A stretch of 64,000 bases of DNA. Origin: Bacteroidota bacterium (GTDB lineage: Bacteria; Bacteroidota; Bacteroidia; Chitinophagales; JADIYW01). The stretch lies in the NCBI GenBank assembly GCA_016705125.1, contig JADIYW010000003.1:62001-126000 (forward strand), in the 5' to 3' direction. The notes beneath the pieces are model-generated. The model was not told the DNA's origin, searched no databases, and saw only the letters and a program-made list of their open reading frames with translations. Shown here piece by piece: positions 27,427-34,885 of this stretch; within the stretch, counting starts at the first letter, position 1, and each line of letters begins with the position of its first letter. The position numbers were made by a program, and so were the translations under genes.

Positions 27427-28488
27427 ATGAAAACTAAAATTAGAATATCCAATTTTTTTACCACCTTAACCAATTGGGAATATTGGCCTTTAAATGTTTT
27501 TTATGGCCCATTTATTTTTTGGTATATTTTTCTTTCTATTAAATCTAAATCCTTTTTCTTTTTTAGCAATGTAAACCCATCTATGCTGGCTAGTGGTTTA
27601 TTAGGTGAATCAAAATGGAATATTTACAAACTTTTACCAAAAGAAATATATCCGGCTACTTTTTTTATAGATGCACATTCTGATGTTAAAAAGGTAATTT
27701 CAATATTTAAAGATGCTGGTTTAGATTTTCCAGTTATTTGCAAACCGCACCTTGGGGAAAGAGGCTGGTGGGTTGAAAAAATCGATAATGAGACAGAATT
27801 ACAAGCCTATATTACTCAATTTGATAATGATTTTCTATTACAAGAATATTGTACTTTACCATTGGAAGGAGCGGTTTTGTATTATCGTTTTCCAAATGAA
27901 GAAAGAGGACATATTTCCTCCCTTACTTTTAAAAAAATGCTTCAAATTAAAGGAGATGGAAAATCTACTATGCAGGAATTAATTTTGTCATATCCACGAG
28001 CTAGATTGCAATGGGCAGTATTAGAAACGAAATATGCTCAGCAACTAAACGACATTTTACCTGACGGCGAAATTAAAGTATTAAATACCATAGGAAACCA
28101 TAATAGAGGAACGAAATTCCTGAATTTTACACCACAAGTAGATGATCAATTAGTGTCATTTTTTGATGAATTATGCAAAAAAATTCCCAATTTTCAATTC
28201 GGACGATTTGATGTTAAATGCAATAGTTTGGAAGAATTGAAAGCCGGAAAAAATTTCCAAGTAATGGAATTGAATGGTGTAAATGCGGAACCTGTGCATA
28301 TTTACCAAACTGGATTTTCTATTTTTGAGGCGTATAAAGTACTTTTTACGCAGTGGAGCAATATTCAAAAAATATCGATGCAGAATAAAGCGAAAGGCAA
28401 TAATTTGTTGAGCTGGAATGAATTTTGGAAAATTTTCAGAACCGTTAAAACTTATAAAAATCCCAAGTCAGAGAAGTTTATAATTTAA
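27427..28488 (+). CDS. ATP-grasp enzyme (D-Ala-D-Ala ligase-like fold)
   Basis: A 353-residue protein of the ATP-grasp superfamily. The ATP-binding lysine strand is FPVICKPHLGERGWWVEKI, the hinge LLQEYCTLPLEGAVLYYRF, and the Mg-binding end FGRFDVKCNS...FQVMELNGVNAEP (Glu and Asn ligands). The N-terminus has two hydrophobic stretches (FYGPFIFWYIFLSI), unusual for a soluble ligase and possibly a membrane-associated region. Bacteroidota relatives are generically annotated as D-alanine ligase-like, but no amino-acid substrate motif is clear. Its 3' end overlaps the convergent FAD oxidoreductase by 11 bases. Confidence 0.75.
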   Translation: MKTKIRISNFFTTLTNWEYWPLNVFYGPFIFWYIFLSIKSKSFFFFSNVNPSMLASGLLGESKWNIYKLLPKEIYPATFFIDAHSDVKKVISIFKDAGLDFPVICKPHLGERGWWVEKIDNETELQAYITQFDNDFLLQEYCTLPLEGAVLYYRFPNEERGHISSLTFKKMLQIKGDGKSTMQELILSYPRARLQWAVLETKYAQQLNDILPDGEIKVLNTIGNHNRGTKFLNFTPQVDDQLVSFFDELCKKIPNFQFGRFDVKCNSLEELKAGKNFQVMELNGVNAEPVHIYQTGFSIFEAYKVLFTQWSNIQKISMQNKAKGNNLLSWNEFWKIFRTVKTYKNPKSEKFII

Positions 28489-29536
28489 TCGATTTTTTTT
28501 CAAATCTATTCCAATTTACTATAGGTAAAATGGTTGTTCTTTTTTCCATAAATTCAATCAACATATTAGAGAAATAGGGTGCCAACGAAACGCCTTTTGT
28601 TCCCAAACCATTTAAAATAAAAATATTTTTCTCAATTTCCGACTCACCCAAAAATGGTCTTCTGTCTTTTGTGGTCGGTCGAATAGCTGCAAAATGTTCG
28701 CAAATTTCAAAAGGTAAATCAGTAATCTGTTCTAATTTATTTATCAATTCTTGTTTACCAGCATAAGTTGGGTTTGGCGTAAGGTCAGTCCATGAATTGG
28801 TGGAACCAAATTTAAATTTACCATTTCCATAAGGAGATAAAATTCCATTTTTTTGAATAATTTCATTTCCAAATTTATGGTTGAATTGCACCGACATCAA
28901 CTCTCCTTTTGCAAGAACAAAAGGCAGATTTGGAAAATACGGATTGTTTGTGCCTTTTGCTCCCTCGCAAAAAATAATTTTATTAAACGTGTTTTCTTTA
29001 TAAATAAAACGATTATAATCTGTTTTCTTTATTAGAGAATAATCCAATATTTCTTCAATAAATAAATTATTCTTCCTTAAATATTTTCTTGTTTCATCGA
29101 TTAATAAAGCAGTATTTATCCAAAATACATTTTTTATTTTTCCTTTAAAAGCTCCCTTCAGCCTATCATCTAAATTTGGAATAGCAGACTCTAAAAAATC
29201 TACATATTTCAAATCAGCAATTCTAGAATCAAACTCATTAGCCTCCAATGCGGTTGAAAATAATTTAGTAATTGAAGTTTCGTGATATAAATTAACCCCA
29301 AATAATTGTTCTAAGCGTTTGTAAAATGGTTTGGCCACTTGAAATAACTCATCAAACAACCAGGTTTTTACATATTTTTGTCCAGTAACAGGATTTACAA
29401 TACCGTTGGAAATACGAGATGGGGAATTCCAGATTTTTTCATCAATAAAAAGGCATTTTTTGTTTTGTTCCAATAATTGTAAACCAATTACGGAGCCCGC
29501 AATTCCTTGTCCTACAATCAAATAATCATAATCCAT
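28478..29536 (-). CDS. FAD-dependent oxidoreductase (DAO family)
   Basis: A 352-residue D-amino-acid-oxidase-fold enzyme. The FAD-binding motif is YLIVGQGIAGSVIGLQLL (5-22). A conserved ISNGIVNPVTGQKYVKTW block follows at ~43-60, and the C-terminal FAD contact reads FILNGLGTKGVSLAPY. Enzymes of this group oxidise amines (glycine oxidase, the MnmC C-terminal domain). The substrate here is unknown. It begins three bases after fabH ends and is probably co-transcribed with it. Because this genome encodes a stand-alone MnmD, this protein could be the missing MnmC(o)-type partner, but nothing in the sequence proves it. Confidence 0.78.
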   Translation of the reverse strand: MDYDYLIVGQGIAGSVIGLQLLEQNKKCLFIDEKIWNSPSRISNGIVNPVTGQKYVKTWLFDELFQVAKPFYKRLEQLFGVNLYHETSITKLFSTALEANEFDSRIADLKYVDFLESAIPNLDDRLKGAFKGKIKNVFWINTALLIDETRKYLRKNNLFIEEILDYSLIKKTDYNRFIYKENTFNKIIFCEGAKGTNNPYFPNLPFVLAKGELMSVQFNHKFGNEIIQKNGILSPYGNGKFKFGSTNSWTDLTPNPTYAGKQELINKLEQITDLPFEICEHFAAIRPTTKDRRPFLGESEIEKNIFILNGLGTKGVSLAPYFSNMLIEFMEKRTTILPIVNWNRFEKKSIKL

Positions 29537-29539
29537 TAT

Positions 29540-30523
29540 TTAATAAGCCTTTTGTAAATAGCATGCTCCAAAAGAAAAACCACTACCAAAAGCTGTCAAA
29601 ACAATTTTATCGCCTTTTTTCATAATATTTTCCCATTCAAAAAGCACCAAAGGAATCGTTACTGACGAAGTGTTTCCATATTTTTCTATATTAACTGGAA
29701 TCTTGCTCATAGGGAAATCCATTTGTTTAGCCACAGCTTCGATAATTCTTAAATTTGCCTGATGTGGAATAAGATAGTTAATTGTATTTTTTTCACACTT
29801 ATTCTTCTCTAAAATTTCTTTAGTTACATTAGCCATAGCCAATACGGCACTTTTGAAAACTGCTTTACCGTCTTGTCTTATATACCGCAGGTCTGAATTA
29901 AAATTTTCTTCATTGAATGGCATTTTTGACCCACCGCCGCGTACAATAATTTGCTCTGCCCCGCTAACCTCACTCTTTATTAAAACATCTTCAATTCCAA
30001 ATTCATTTTCTGAAGGCCCAATCAAAACCGCCGCACCTGCATCGCCAAATAATATTCCGGTTCCTCTATCGTTATATTGAGTCATTGAAGACAAGTTTTC
30101 GGCTGCAACGATTAATATATTCTTATATCGCCTTAGTTTAATGTGTGAAAAAGCGATATCCAAAGCATAAATAAATCCTGCGCATGCCGCTGAAATATCG
30201 AAACAGGCTGCATTAACAATGCCAGTTTCTTTTGCAATTATTGAAGCAGTAGAAGGGACTTTATAATCAGGATTTGAAGTGCAGCAAATAAGCAAATCAA
30301 TAATATTAGGATTCAAAAAGGTTTTTGAAATTAGGTTTTCAACAGCCTTTATACCCAAAAAAGAAGAGCCAGTTCCTTCTTTTAGAATCCGTCTTTCCTT
30401 TATCCCTGTTCTTTCAAGTATCCAATTATTGTTGGTATCCATTAGTTTTTCCAAATCAAAATTGGTTAATCTGAAATCTGGAACCCAAGCACCAATTCCT
30501 AAAATGGCTGGTTTATTATTCAT
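29540..30523 (-). CDS. fabH: 3-oxoacyl-ACP synthase III (FabH-like)
   Basis: A 327-residue thiolase-fold condensing enzyme initiating fatty acid or related acyl chains from acyl-CoA and malonyl-ACP. The catalytic triad is Cys114 (DISAACAGFIYAL), His254 (PHQANLR) and Asn284 (YGNTSS). Length and domain order are standard. It heads a pair with the FAD oxidoreductase (three-base gap). Many Bacteroidota carry several FabH paralogues, so this copy may serve a specialised product and not bulk fatty acid synthesis. Confidence 0.9.
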   Translation of the reverse strand: MNNKPAILGIGAWVPDFRLTNFDLEKLMDTNNNWILERTGIKERRILKEGTGSSFLGIKAVENLISKTFLNPNIIDLLICCTSNPDYKVPSTASIIAKETGIVNAACFDISAACAGFIYALDIAFSHIKLRRYKNILIVAAENLSSMTQYNDRGTGILFGDAGAAVLIGPSENEFGIEDVLIKSEVSGAEQIIVRGGGSKMPFNEENFNSDLRYIRQDGKAVFKSAVLAMANVTKEILEKNKCEKNTINYLIPHQANLRIIEAVAKQMDFPMSKIPVNIEKYGNTSSVTIPLVLFEWENIMKKGDKIVLTAFGSGFSFGACYLQKAY

Positions 30524-30575
30524 GTTTAATTTTAAAAAAACGATTTTATAAAGGTATCATTTTAAATAGCAATAT

Positions 30576-31442
30576 TTAGATATTTATGGAAAGCAATAAT
30601 TCAAATAATTCAGAATTACCCTTATCATTATCTGCGACCAAAAGTAAATGGTAATTTTCGTTTACAACAGAAATTACACAAATCGATTCAATTTTTTGCT
30701 GAGCAAAAATAGGAAAATAATCTGCCAATATAATTACTTGATCAAATTCAAAGCATTCAGAACTAAGTTGTTCAATTGGATTTTTGCTTATCCCAATAGC
30801 ACTTCCTAAAATTTCTCCATCATCATAGGCATTATCAGTATTTTCGGCAGAGAAAGTAACAAAAAGAATGTCATTTTCTTTACAGTAAGTAGCCCCTGAA
30901 ATACCCATTCGAATATTTTTTATAAAATAATCCTTTAATGTTAATTTCTGCAATTCAAATTTTTCATTATTTAAAAATGGAGTAGTAACCACAAGCAAAG
31001 TATTCATCTGTAGCAAATTTGCCCTATTAAACAACCACAATTTATCGTTTATAAAAGTCAAAGCTTCTAGGTTAATTTCTGGCGCAATTTCTTGATTTCT
31101 TAAAAAATTATAAGCAGTACTTAAATTAAGGATTTCAATTTTGTGATTGTCTAGATTAACTTTTACTAGATTTTCCCTTTGTGGAGATAAAGAACCAGAG
31201 CCTAAAATCAGCAATTCAGTATCAATTATGGTGGCCATTTCAAAATCATGCTTCAACGGTTTTGGAATTCTTTCCCCATCGTAATTAAATAAATTAATTT
31301 TTGACAAAACTGAGAAATCACTATTCAAAATGAGCATGTCTGTTGCATCATCACCTATCAAATAAAATAAACCATTGTATTTCTCAATGGCCGAACCTGA
31401 TGAATAATTGATAATTCTATGAGTTAAAAGCTCGATATTCAT
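30576..31442 (-). CDS. DUF6929 family protein
   Basis: A 288-residue soluble protein, probably a beta-propeller-like fold judging by repeated YLIGDDATDMLILNSDF, LLILGSGSLSPQRENLVKVNLD and LWLFNRANLLQMNT strands. The pattern matches the Bacteroidota family I know as DUF6929; its function is unknown. The upstream TAnnTTTG box lies so close to the ATG that the transcript may be leaderless. Confidence 0.68.
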   Translation of the reverse strand: MNIELLTHRIINYSSGSAIEKYNGLFYLIGDDATDMLILNSDFSVLSKINLFNYDGERIPKPLKHDFEMATIIDTELLILGSGSLSPQRENLVKVNLDNHKIEILNLSTAYNFLRNQEIAPEINLEALTFINDKLWLFNRANLLQMNTLLVVTTPFLNNEKFELQKLTLKDYFIKNIRMGISGATYCKENDILFVTFSAENTDNAYDDGEILGSAIGISKNPIEQLSSECFEFDQVIILADYFPIFAQQKIESICVISVVNENYHLLLVADNDKGNSELFELLLSINI

Positions 31443-31446
31443 TTGA

Positions 31447-31454
31447 CAAAAGTA
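31447..31454 (-). promoter_or_regulatory. -7 promoter element abutting the DUF6929 start codon
   Basis: The minus strand reads TACTTTTG, an exact TAnnTTTG match, ending four bases before the ATG at 31442. Normal spacing would place +1 on or next to the start codon. Confidence 0.4.
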
Positions 31455-31554
31455 GAATAATAATTTAAAAAATTTATTTTAACACCACTTAACAAACTTT
31501 AACGCCGTTTTAAGTATAACTTATCATAAATTTATGAACTTAAATCTATTTTTA

Positions 31555-32679
31555 ATGAAAAGATTTTTATTTATTTTTATTATTTGCTTTCCAATTTTTT
31601 CACTATTGGCTCAGTCTCCACCTGGAAAAGTAATCATCAAATCATATAGTAATGAAAATGGCAAATGCACTTCCAAAATCCAAGAATTTGATTTAAATAA
31701 TGGTTTCTCTTTTAATTATGATTCAATTACTCAAACTATTGTTTTTGATAGTTCATTTTCTCTAATTAAAGATTTTGGGGGTATTTTCAACCTAATGAGC
31801 AGCCAAAAACAGGAGCCTCCAAAACCATATTTAGGCATTGTTTTTCAAGAAATTCCAAATAAAGAGAATGAAAGCTTTGGAAATAGCATTGAGGTTACTA
31901 ATGTTTTGCCTGAAAGTTCGGCTGAAGAAGCAGGTATAAAAATTGGAGATAGAATATTATTTATTGATAATGATAAGGTGGTGAATTTGCCACAAATAGT
32001 GCAAAAAGTACAAGAGAAGTCTGTTGGAGATATTTTAAAGATAAAAGTAGAGCGCTCTGGAAAGATAATTGAATTAAATGCAAAATTAAAAGCCAGAGCT
32101 GAAAATATAAACAATAAATTATCCTCTTTAGGTACAATAAATGACAATTCAAGAGATTTAAATTTTATCGAATCTATGACAATGCCTCAATTTATGATTC
32201 AACGACCAAGTCCTCGTTTGGGAATTACTGTGGAATCGATGGATAGTGAAATGAAAAAAGATCTTAAAATTAAAAAGGGCAATGGAATTATTATTACAAA
32301 TGTTATTGAGGGCTCTAATGCACAAATTGCAGGACTCAAATTAAATGATGTAATTTTAAAGATTGATGGTATTGAAGTAACAACTCCACTAGAAGTTAAA
32401 AACCAAGTAGAGTCCAAAACAGTAGGTAGTAACTTAGAAATACAACTAAAACGTTACGGAAAAAGCAAAAAAATTATTGCTGTTTTAAACGAATTTAGTG
32501 GTAAATGGGATGAATCCCTTGGTCAAAGTGAATTTGAACTCAATTCTTTTCCTGATTTAAATTGGATTGATGAAAATGGAAACATTGTTTTTATTCCCTT
32601 AAGTATCGAGGAAAAAATAAAACTTATTGAGGAATTAAAAAAATCCAAAATTCAACAAGAAGAAAAGGATAGGAAGTAA
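31555..32679 (+). CDS. Exported protein with two PDZ domains
   Basis: A 374-residue protein starting with a clear signal peptide (MKRFLFIFIICFPIFSLLAQ); an ATG seven codons upstream (31534) is less likely. Counted from 31534, PDZ1 covers ~98-185 (PYLGIVFQEIP...AGIKIGDRILFIDNDKV) and PDZ2 ~227-316 (PRLGITVES...AGLKLNDVILKIDGIEV). No serine protease domain, catalytic triad or membrane protease domain is present, unlike DegP/HtrA or RseP. It is probably a periplasmic adaptor or peptide-binding protein. The C-terminus is a charged helix (IEEKIKLIEELKKSKIQQEEKDRK region). Confidence 0.75.
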   Translation: MKRFLFIFIICFPIFSLLAQSPPGKVIIKSYSNENGKCTSKIQEFDLNNGFSFNYDSITQTIVFDSSFSLIKDFGGIFNLMSSQKQEPPKPYLGIVFQEIPNKENESFGNSIEVTNVLPESSAEEAGIKIGDRILFIDNDKVVNLPQIVQKVQEKSVGDILKIKVERSGKIIELNAKLKARAENINNKLSSLGTINDNSRDLNFIESMTMPQFMIQRPSPRLGITVESMDSEMKKDLKIKKGNGIIITNVIEGSNAQIAGLKLNDVILKIDGIEVTTPLEVKNQVESKTVGSNLEIQLKRYGKSKKIIAVLNEFSGKWDESLGQSEFELNSFPDLNWIDENGNIVFIPLSIEEKIKLIEELKKSKIQQEEKDRK

Positions 32680-32873
32680 TTCTTTTTATTTACCCTGTTA
32701 CATTCAATTTTTTGGATTCTAATCTAATTTTAATTCTTTTATTTTGATATATTGAAATTATTTTTTACCTTAATGTATAATTTGTTTATAATTAAAAATT
32801 TATATATTTTATTTTTTAATTTATCAAAAAATAACAGCATGGAAATAAACAATAACTCAAAGAAAATCGAGGT

Positions 32874-33014
32874 TTACCCTCCAAATTCATCAATGATTTT
32901 TGCGTTAGAAGTATTAGGATTATTTGAAGGATTTTTAATACCACCATTGTTATGATGATTATTTGCACCTACAGAATTTAAGAAAACGAATAAAAATGTT
33001 AATAATGCACCCAT
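32874..33014 (-). CDS. Possible small secreted peptide (46 residues)
   Basis: ATG at 33014 opens a 46-codon frame. Its hydrophobic N-terminus (MGALLTFLFVFLNSVGA) looks like a cleavable signal, followed by an Asn/Gly-rich polar segment (NNHHNNGGIKNPSNNPNTSN) ending IIDEFGG. It is divergent from the 498-residue gene across the inverted repeat. There is no family match and no conservation evidence, and a chance open frame in AT-rich DNA is possible. Confidence 0.3.
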   Translation of the reverse strand: MGALLTFLFVFLNSVGANNHHNNGGIKNPSNNPNTSNAKIIDEFGG

Positions 33015-33076
33015 GATTTTAATTTTTAAAATAAACAATAGTTAAAAGTAAGCTACATATAGTTTTATTTTTGATA

Positions 33077-33109
33077 CACTTTTACTATATTTGTTACATA
33101 GTAAAAGTG
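33077..33109 (+). promoter_or_regulatory. Promoter with overlapping 12 bp inverted repeat upstream of the 498-residue gene
   Basis: Arms CACTTTTACTAT (33077-33088) and ATAGTAAAAGTG (33098-33109) are perfectly complementary with nine bases between. The -7 box TATATTTG (33086-33093, exact TAnnTTTG) straddles the left arm, and the right arm covers the expected +1 and ends one base before the ATG at 33111. This arrangement fits a repressor operator. Confidence 0.55.
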
Positions 33110-33110
33110 G

Positions 33111-34607
33111 ATGGATGATTTAATAGACTTAGTTAATATTCTTAATAAAAAAAGGTTATCAAAAATTGAGATATTTGATAAGTCTTTTTTGAGTAATAAA
33201 AATTCGCTTTTTTCAAAGTTACATGATGGCATTGCTTCAGGTAAAATCAAAAATGACGAGGAAGCATCCTTATATTTATATGGAACGGACAAGCCGACTG
33301 TAAAATATCGACAATTAAAATCAAGATTTAGGAAAAGAGCCCTTAATACACTAACCTTTTTAGATTTAAACGATCAAGTAGGAAAAGTTCCAATTAACAA
33401 AGCCTTTTTCGAGTTAAACCAAATTAGGTATATCAATAATATTCTTTTTAAATATAATGTAAAAGATTTAGCTATTAAACTAATAGTTGACAATTACTAT
33501 AAAGCATTAGAATTTAATAACTTCAATGCATTGCTCGATTTTTCATCAATTTTAATTACTGAATATGGAATCAGGGAAAACCATAAAAAATTTAATGAAG
33601 AAGTTGAAAACATACTATCATATCAAGAAAGTGCAAATGTTGAATTATTATTAAACATCCTTTATTACAAAACAAATTTATTTTTCAAAAAACATAAAAA
33701 TCCTAAGGATTATGAAATAATTAGAAAGGAAATAGATGATCATGAAAAAATTATTCAAAATCATCAAACCTTTCAGAATGTTTATTTTATGATAAGGACC
33801 AATCAAACTTATTATGAGCACACAGGTAATGCTGCCAAAGTAATGGAATGCTGTCTTATGGCTGAAGAATTATTTAGAAAGCATTCGAAACATACCTTAA
33901 TTAGACAAAGAGGTATTATTTCAATATATAAAATAAAGGCATTAATTTTTCAAAGAAAATTTGAGGAAGGATTAATCGAATGTAAAAATGCTATATTGCT
34001 TTTCGAAGAAGGCGTTGTAAACTGGTTTATTTTATATGAATTTAAATTTTTACTTGAAATAAAAAGTCAACAATTAGAAAAAGCAAAAGAAACTTTGGAT
34101 TTCATTCTTAAGCATTCTAGGTATAAGAAAGTAGGACCAGTTTTTAGTGAAAAATGGATAATCTTTGAGGGATATTTAATATTTATTACACAATTTAATA
34201 ATAATAAAGAGTTTAACTTTAACTATTTTAAATTCATCAACAATTTACCACATTATAGCCAAGACAAAACAGGATATAATTTTGCAATTAGACTTTTGGA
34301 GGTGCTATTTATTCTAGGAAGAGGAGAATATGAAAAATTTATTCAGCTTACAGATGCCCTTAAAGCCTATAAAAGCAGATATTTGAAAGTAAAAACAATG
34401 TCACAAAGAAGCGATATTTTTCTAAAAATAATTCTTTCTTTGGAACAAACTAATTTCAATACCAAAATTATTGAGAAAAAATTTAAAAAGGAACTATTTA
34501 AACTAAGCAATGATAATAATAGATTTGATTCTGATGAATCAGAAATTATTCCCTATGAAGATTTATGGGAAACAATAAAGCAAATAATAGTCAGAAATAC
34601 CATGTAA
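33111..34607 (+). CDS. Unrecognised all-helical protein, 498 residues
   Basis: I do not recognise this protein. It has no signal or membrane segment and is almost entirely predicted helix, with alternating hydrophobic patterns resembling TPR or other helical-repeat arrays (for example VMECCLMAEELFRKHSKHTL and RKFEEGLIECKNAILLFEEG). Near residues 57-83 a basic segment (GTDKPTVKYRQLKSRFRKRAL) could bind nucleic acid. It starts at ATG 33111 (MDDLIDLVNIL), immediately beside a promoter-overlapping dyad, and is followed by a candidate small RNA whose promoter resembles its own. A regulatory role is a guess. A scaffold protein is equally possible. Confidence 0.55.
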   Translation: MDDLIDLVNILNKKRLSKIEIFDKSFLSNKNSLFSKLHDGIASGKIKNDEEASLYLYGTDKPTVKYRQLKSRFRKRALNTLTFLDLNDQVGKVPINKAFFELNQIRYINNILFKYNVKDLAIKLIVDNYYKALEFNNFNALLDFSSILITEYGIRENHKKFNEEVENILSYQESANVELLLNILYYKTNLFFKKHKNPKDYEIIRKEIDDHEKIIQNHQTFQNVYFMIRTNQTYYEHTGNAAKVMECCLMAEELFRKHSKHTLIRQRGIISIYKIKALIFQRKFEEGLIECKNAILLFEEGVVNWFILYEFKFLLEIKSQQLEKAKETLDFILKHSRYKKVGPVFSEKWIIFEGYLIFITQFNNNKEFNFNYFKFINNLPHYSQDKTGYNFAIRLLEVLFILGRGEYEKFIQLTDALKAYKSRYLKVKTMSQRSDIFLKIILSLEQTNFNTKIIEKKFKKELFKLSNDNNRFDSDESEIIPYEDLWETIKQIIVRNTM

Positions 34608-34650
34608 CAAAATGGCTAATATTGATTGTGTTCGCAAAAGATATTATTTT

Positions 34651-34658
34651 TATATTTG
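34651..34658 (+). promoter_or_regulatory. -7 promoter element of the candidate small RNA
   Basis: TATATTTG is an exact TAnnTTTG match, followed five bases later by GTAAAAGT. The same -7 octamer and the same GTAAAAGT initial sequence occur at the 33086 promoter. No protein-coding frame begins within the next 200 bases. Confidence 0.45.
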
Positions 34659-34663
34659 TATTG

Positions 34664-34800
34664 TAAAAGTAACTCAAAAAATATAGAGTTCGACTTGTAA
34701 TGTATTAACCTGACAGGAACAGTGGGCAAAAAAAAAGCCCACAGTTGCCTGTGAGCTCGACTTGTAAAGTCTAGAAACATAAAAACCCTAGTACAAAGAT
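34664..34800 (+). ncRNA. Candidate structured non-coding RNA (possibly 6S-like)
   Basis: Downstream of a clear -7 box lies a non-coding segment with strong secondary structure. ACAGGAACAGTGGGC (34714-34727 region) pairs with GCCCACAGTTGCCTGT (34737-34752) across an A-rich loop, with one mismatch and one bulge. Flanking it is a direct repeat GAGYTCGACTTGTAA (34686-34700 and 34753-34767), whose second copy forms its own hairpin GACTTGTAAAGTC. There is no U-run after the main hairpin, so it is not a simple terminator. Extent (~135-150 nt) and a long interrupted stem would suit 6S RNA or a Bacteroidota-specific RNA motif, but I cannot assign a family. Confidence 0.45.
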
Positions 34801-34885
34801 AAATATTTTTATTTGTTTTGCAAACTTTTTTTAATTTATTTTGAAAAAAAAATTACTTTCACCTTAAATTTTAGAATTTGAAAGT

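Larger units (their letters stand above)
32680..33110. other. 431 bp AT-rich gap with one possible small gene and a dyad
   Basis: The region is very AT-rich. A plus-strand frame from TTG 32752 to 32955 exists but looks like the shadow of the minus-strand small frame at 32874-33014. The only other structure is the 12 bp inverted repeat at 33077-33109. No terminator with a GC stem follows the PDZ gene. Confidence 0.5.

Noticed and set aside
31555..32679. HtrA/DegP serine protease
   Set aside because: Two PDZ domains are clear, but there is no trypsin-like domain or GNSGG motif before them.
32752..32955. A plus-strand 67-residue frame starting at TTG
   Set aside because: It needs a TTG start, has no coding character after the hydrophobic leader, and is antisense to a more plausible small frame.
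34681..34800. A tRNA gene suggested by GAGTTCGACTTG and GAGCTCGACTTG (T-arm-like)
   Set aside because: No acceptor stem or anticodon arm can be drawn around either copy, and the two copies are a direct repeat flanking a long hairpin. Reported as a candidate ncRNA instead.
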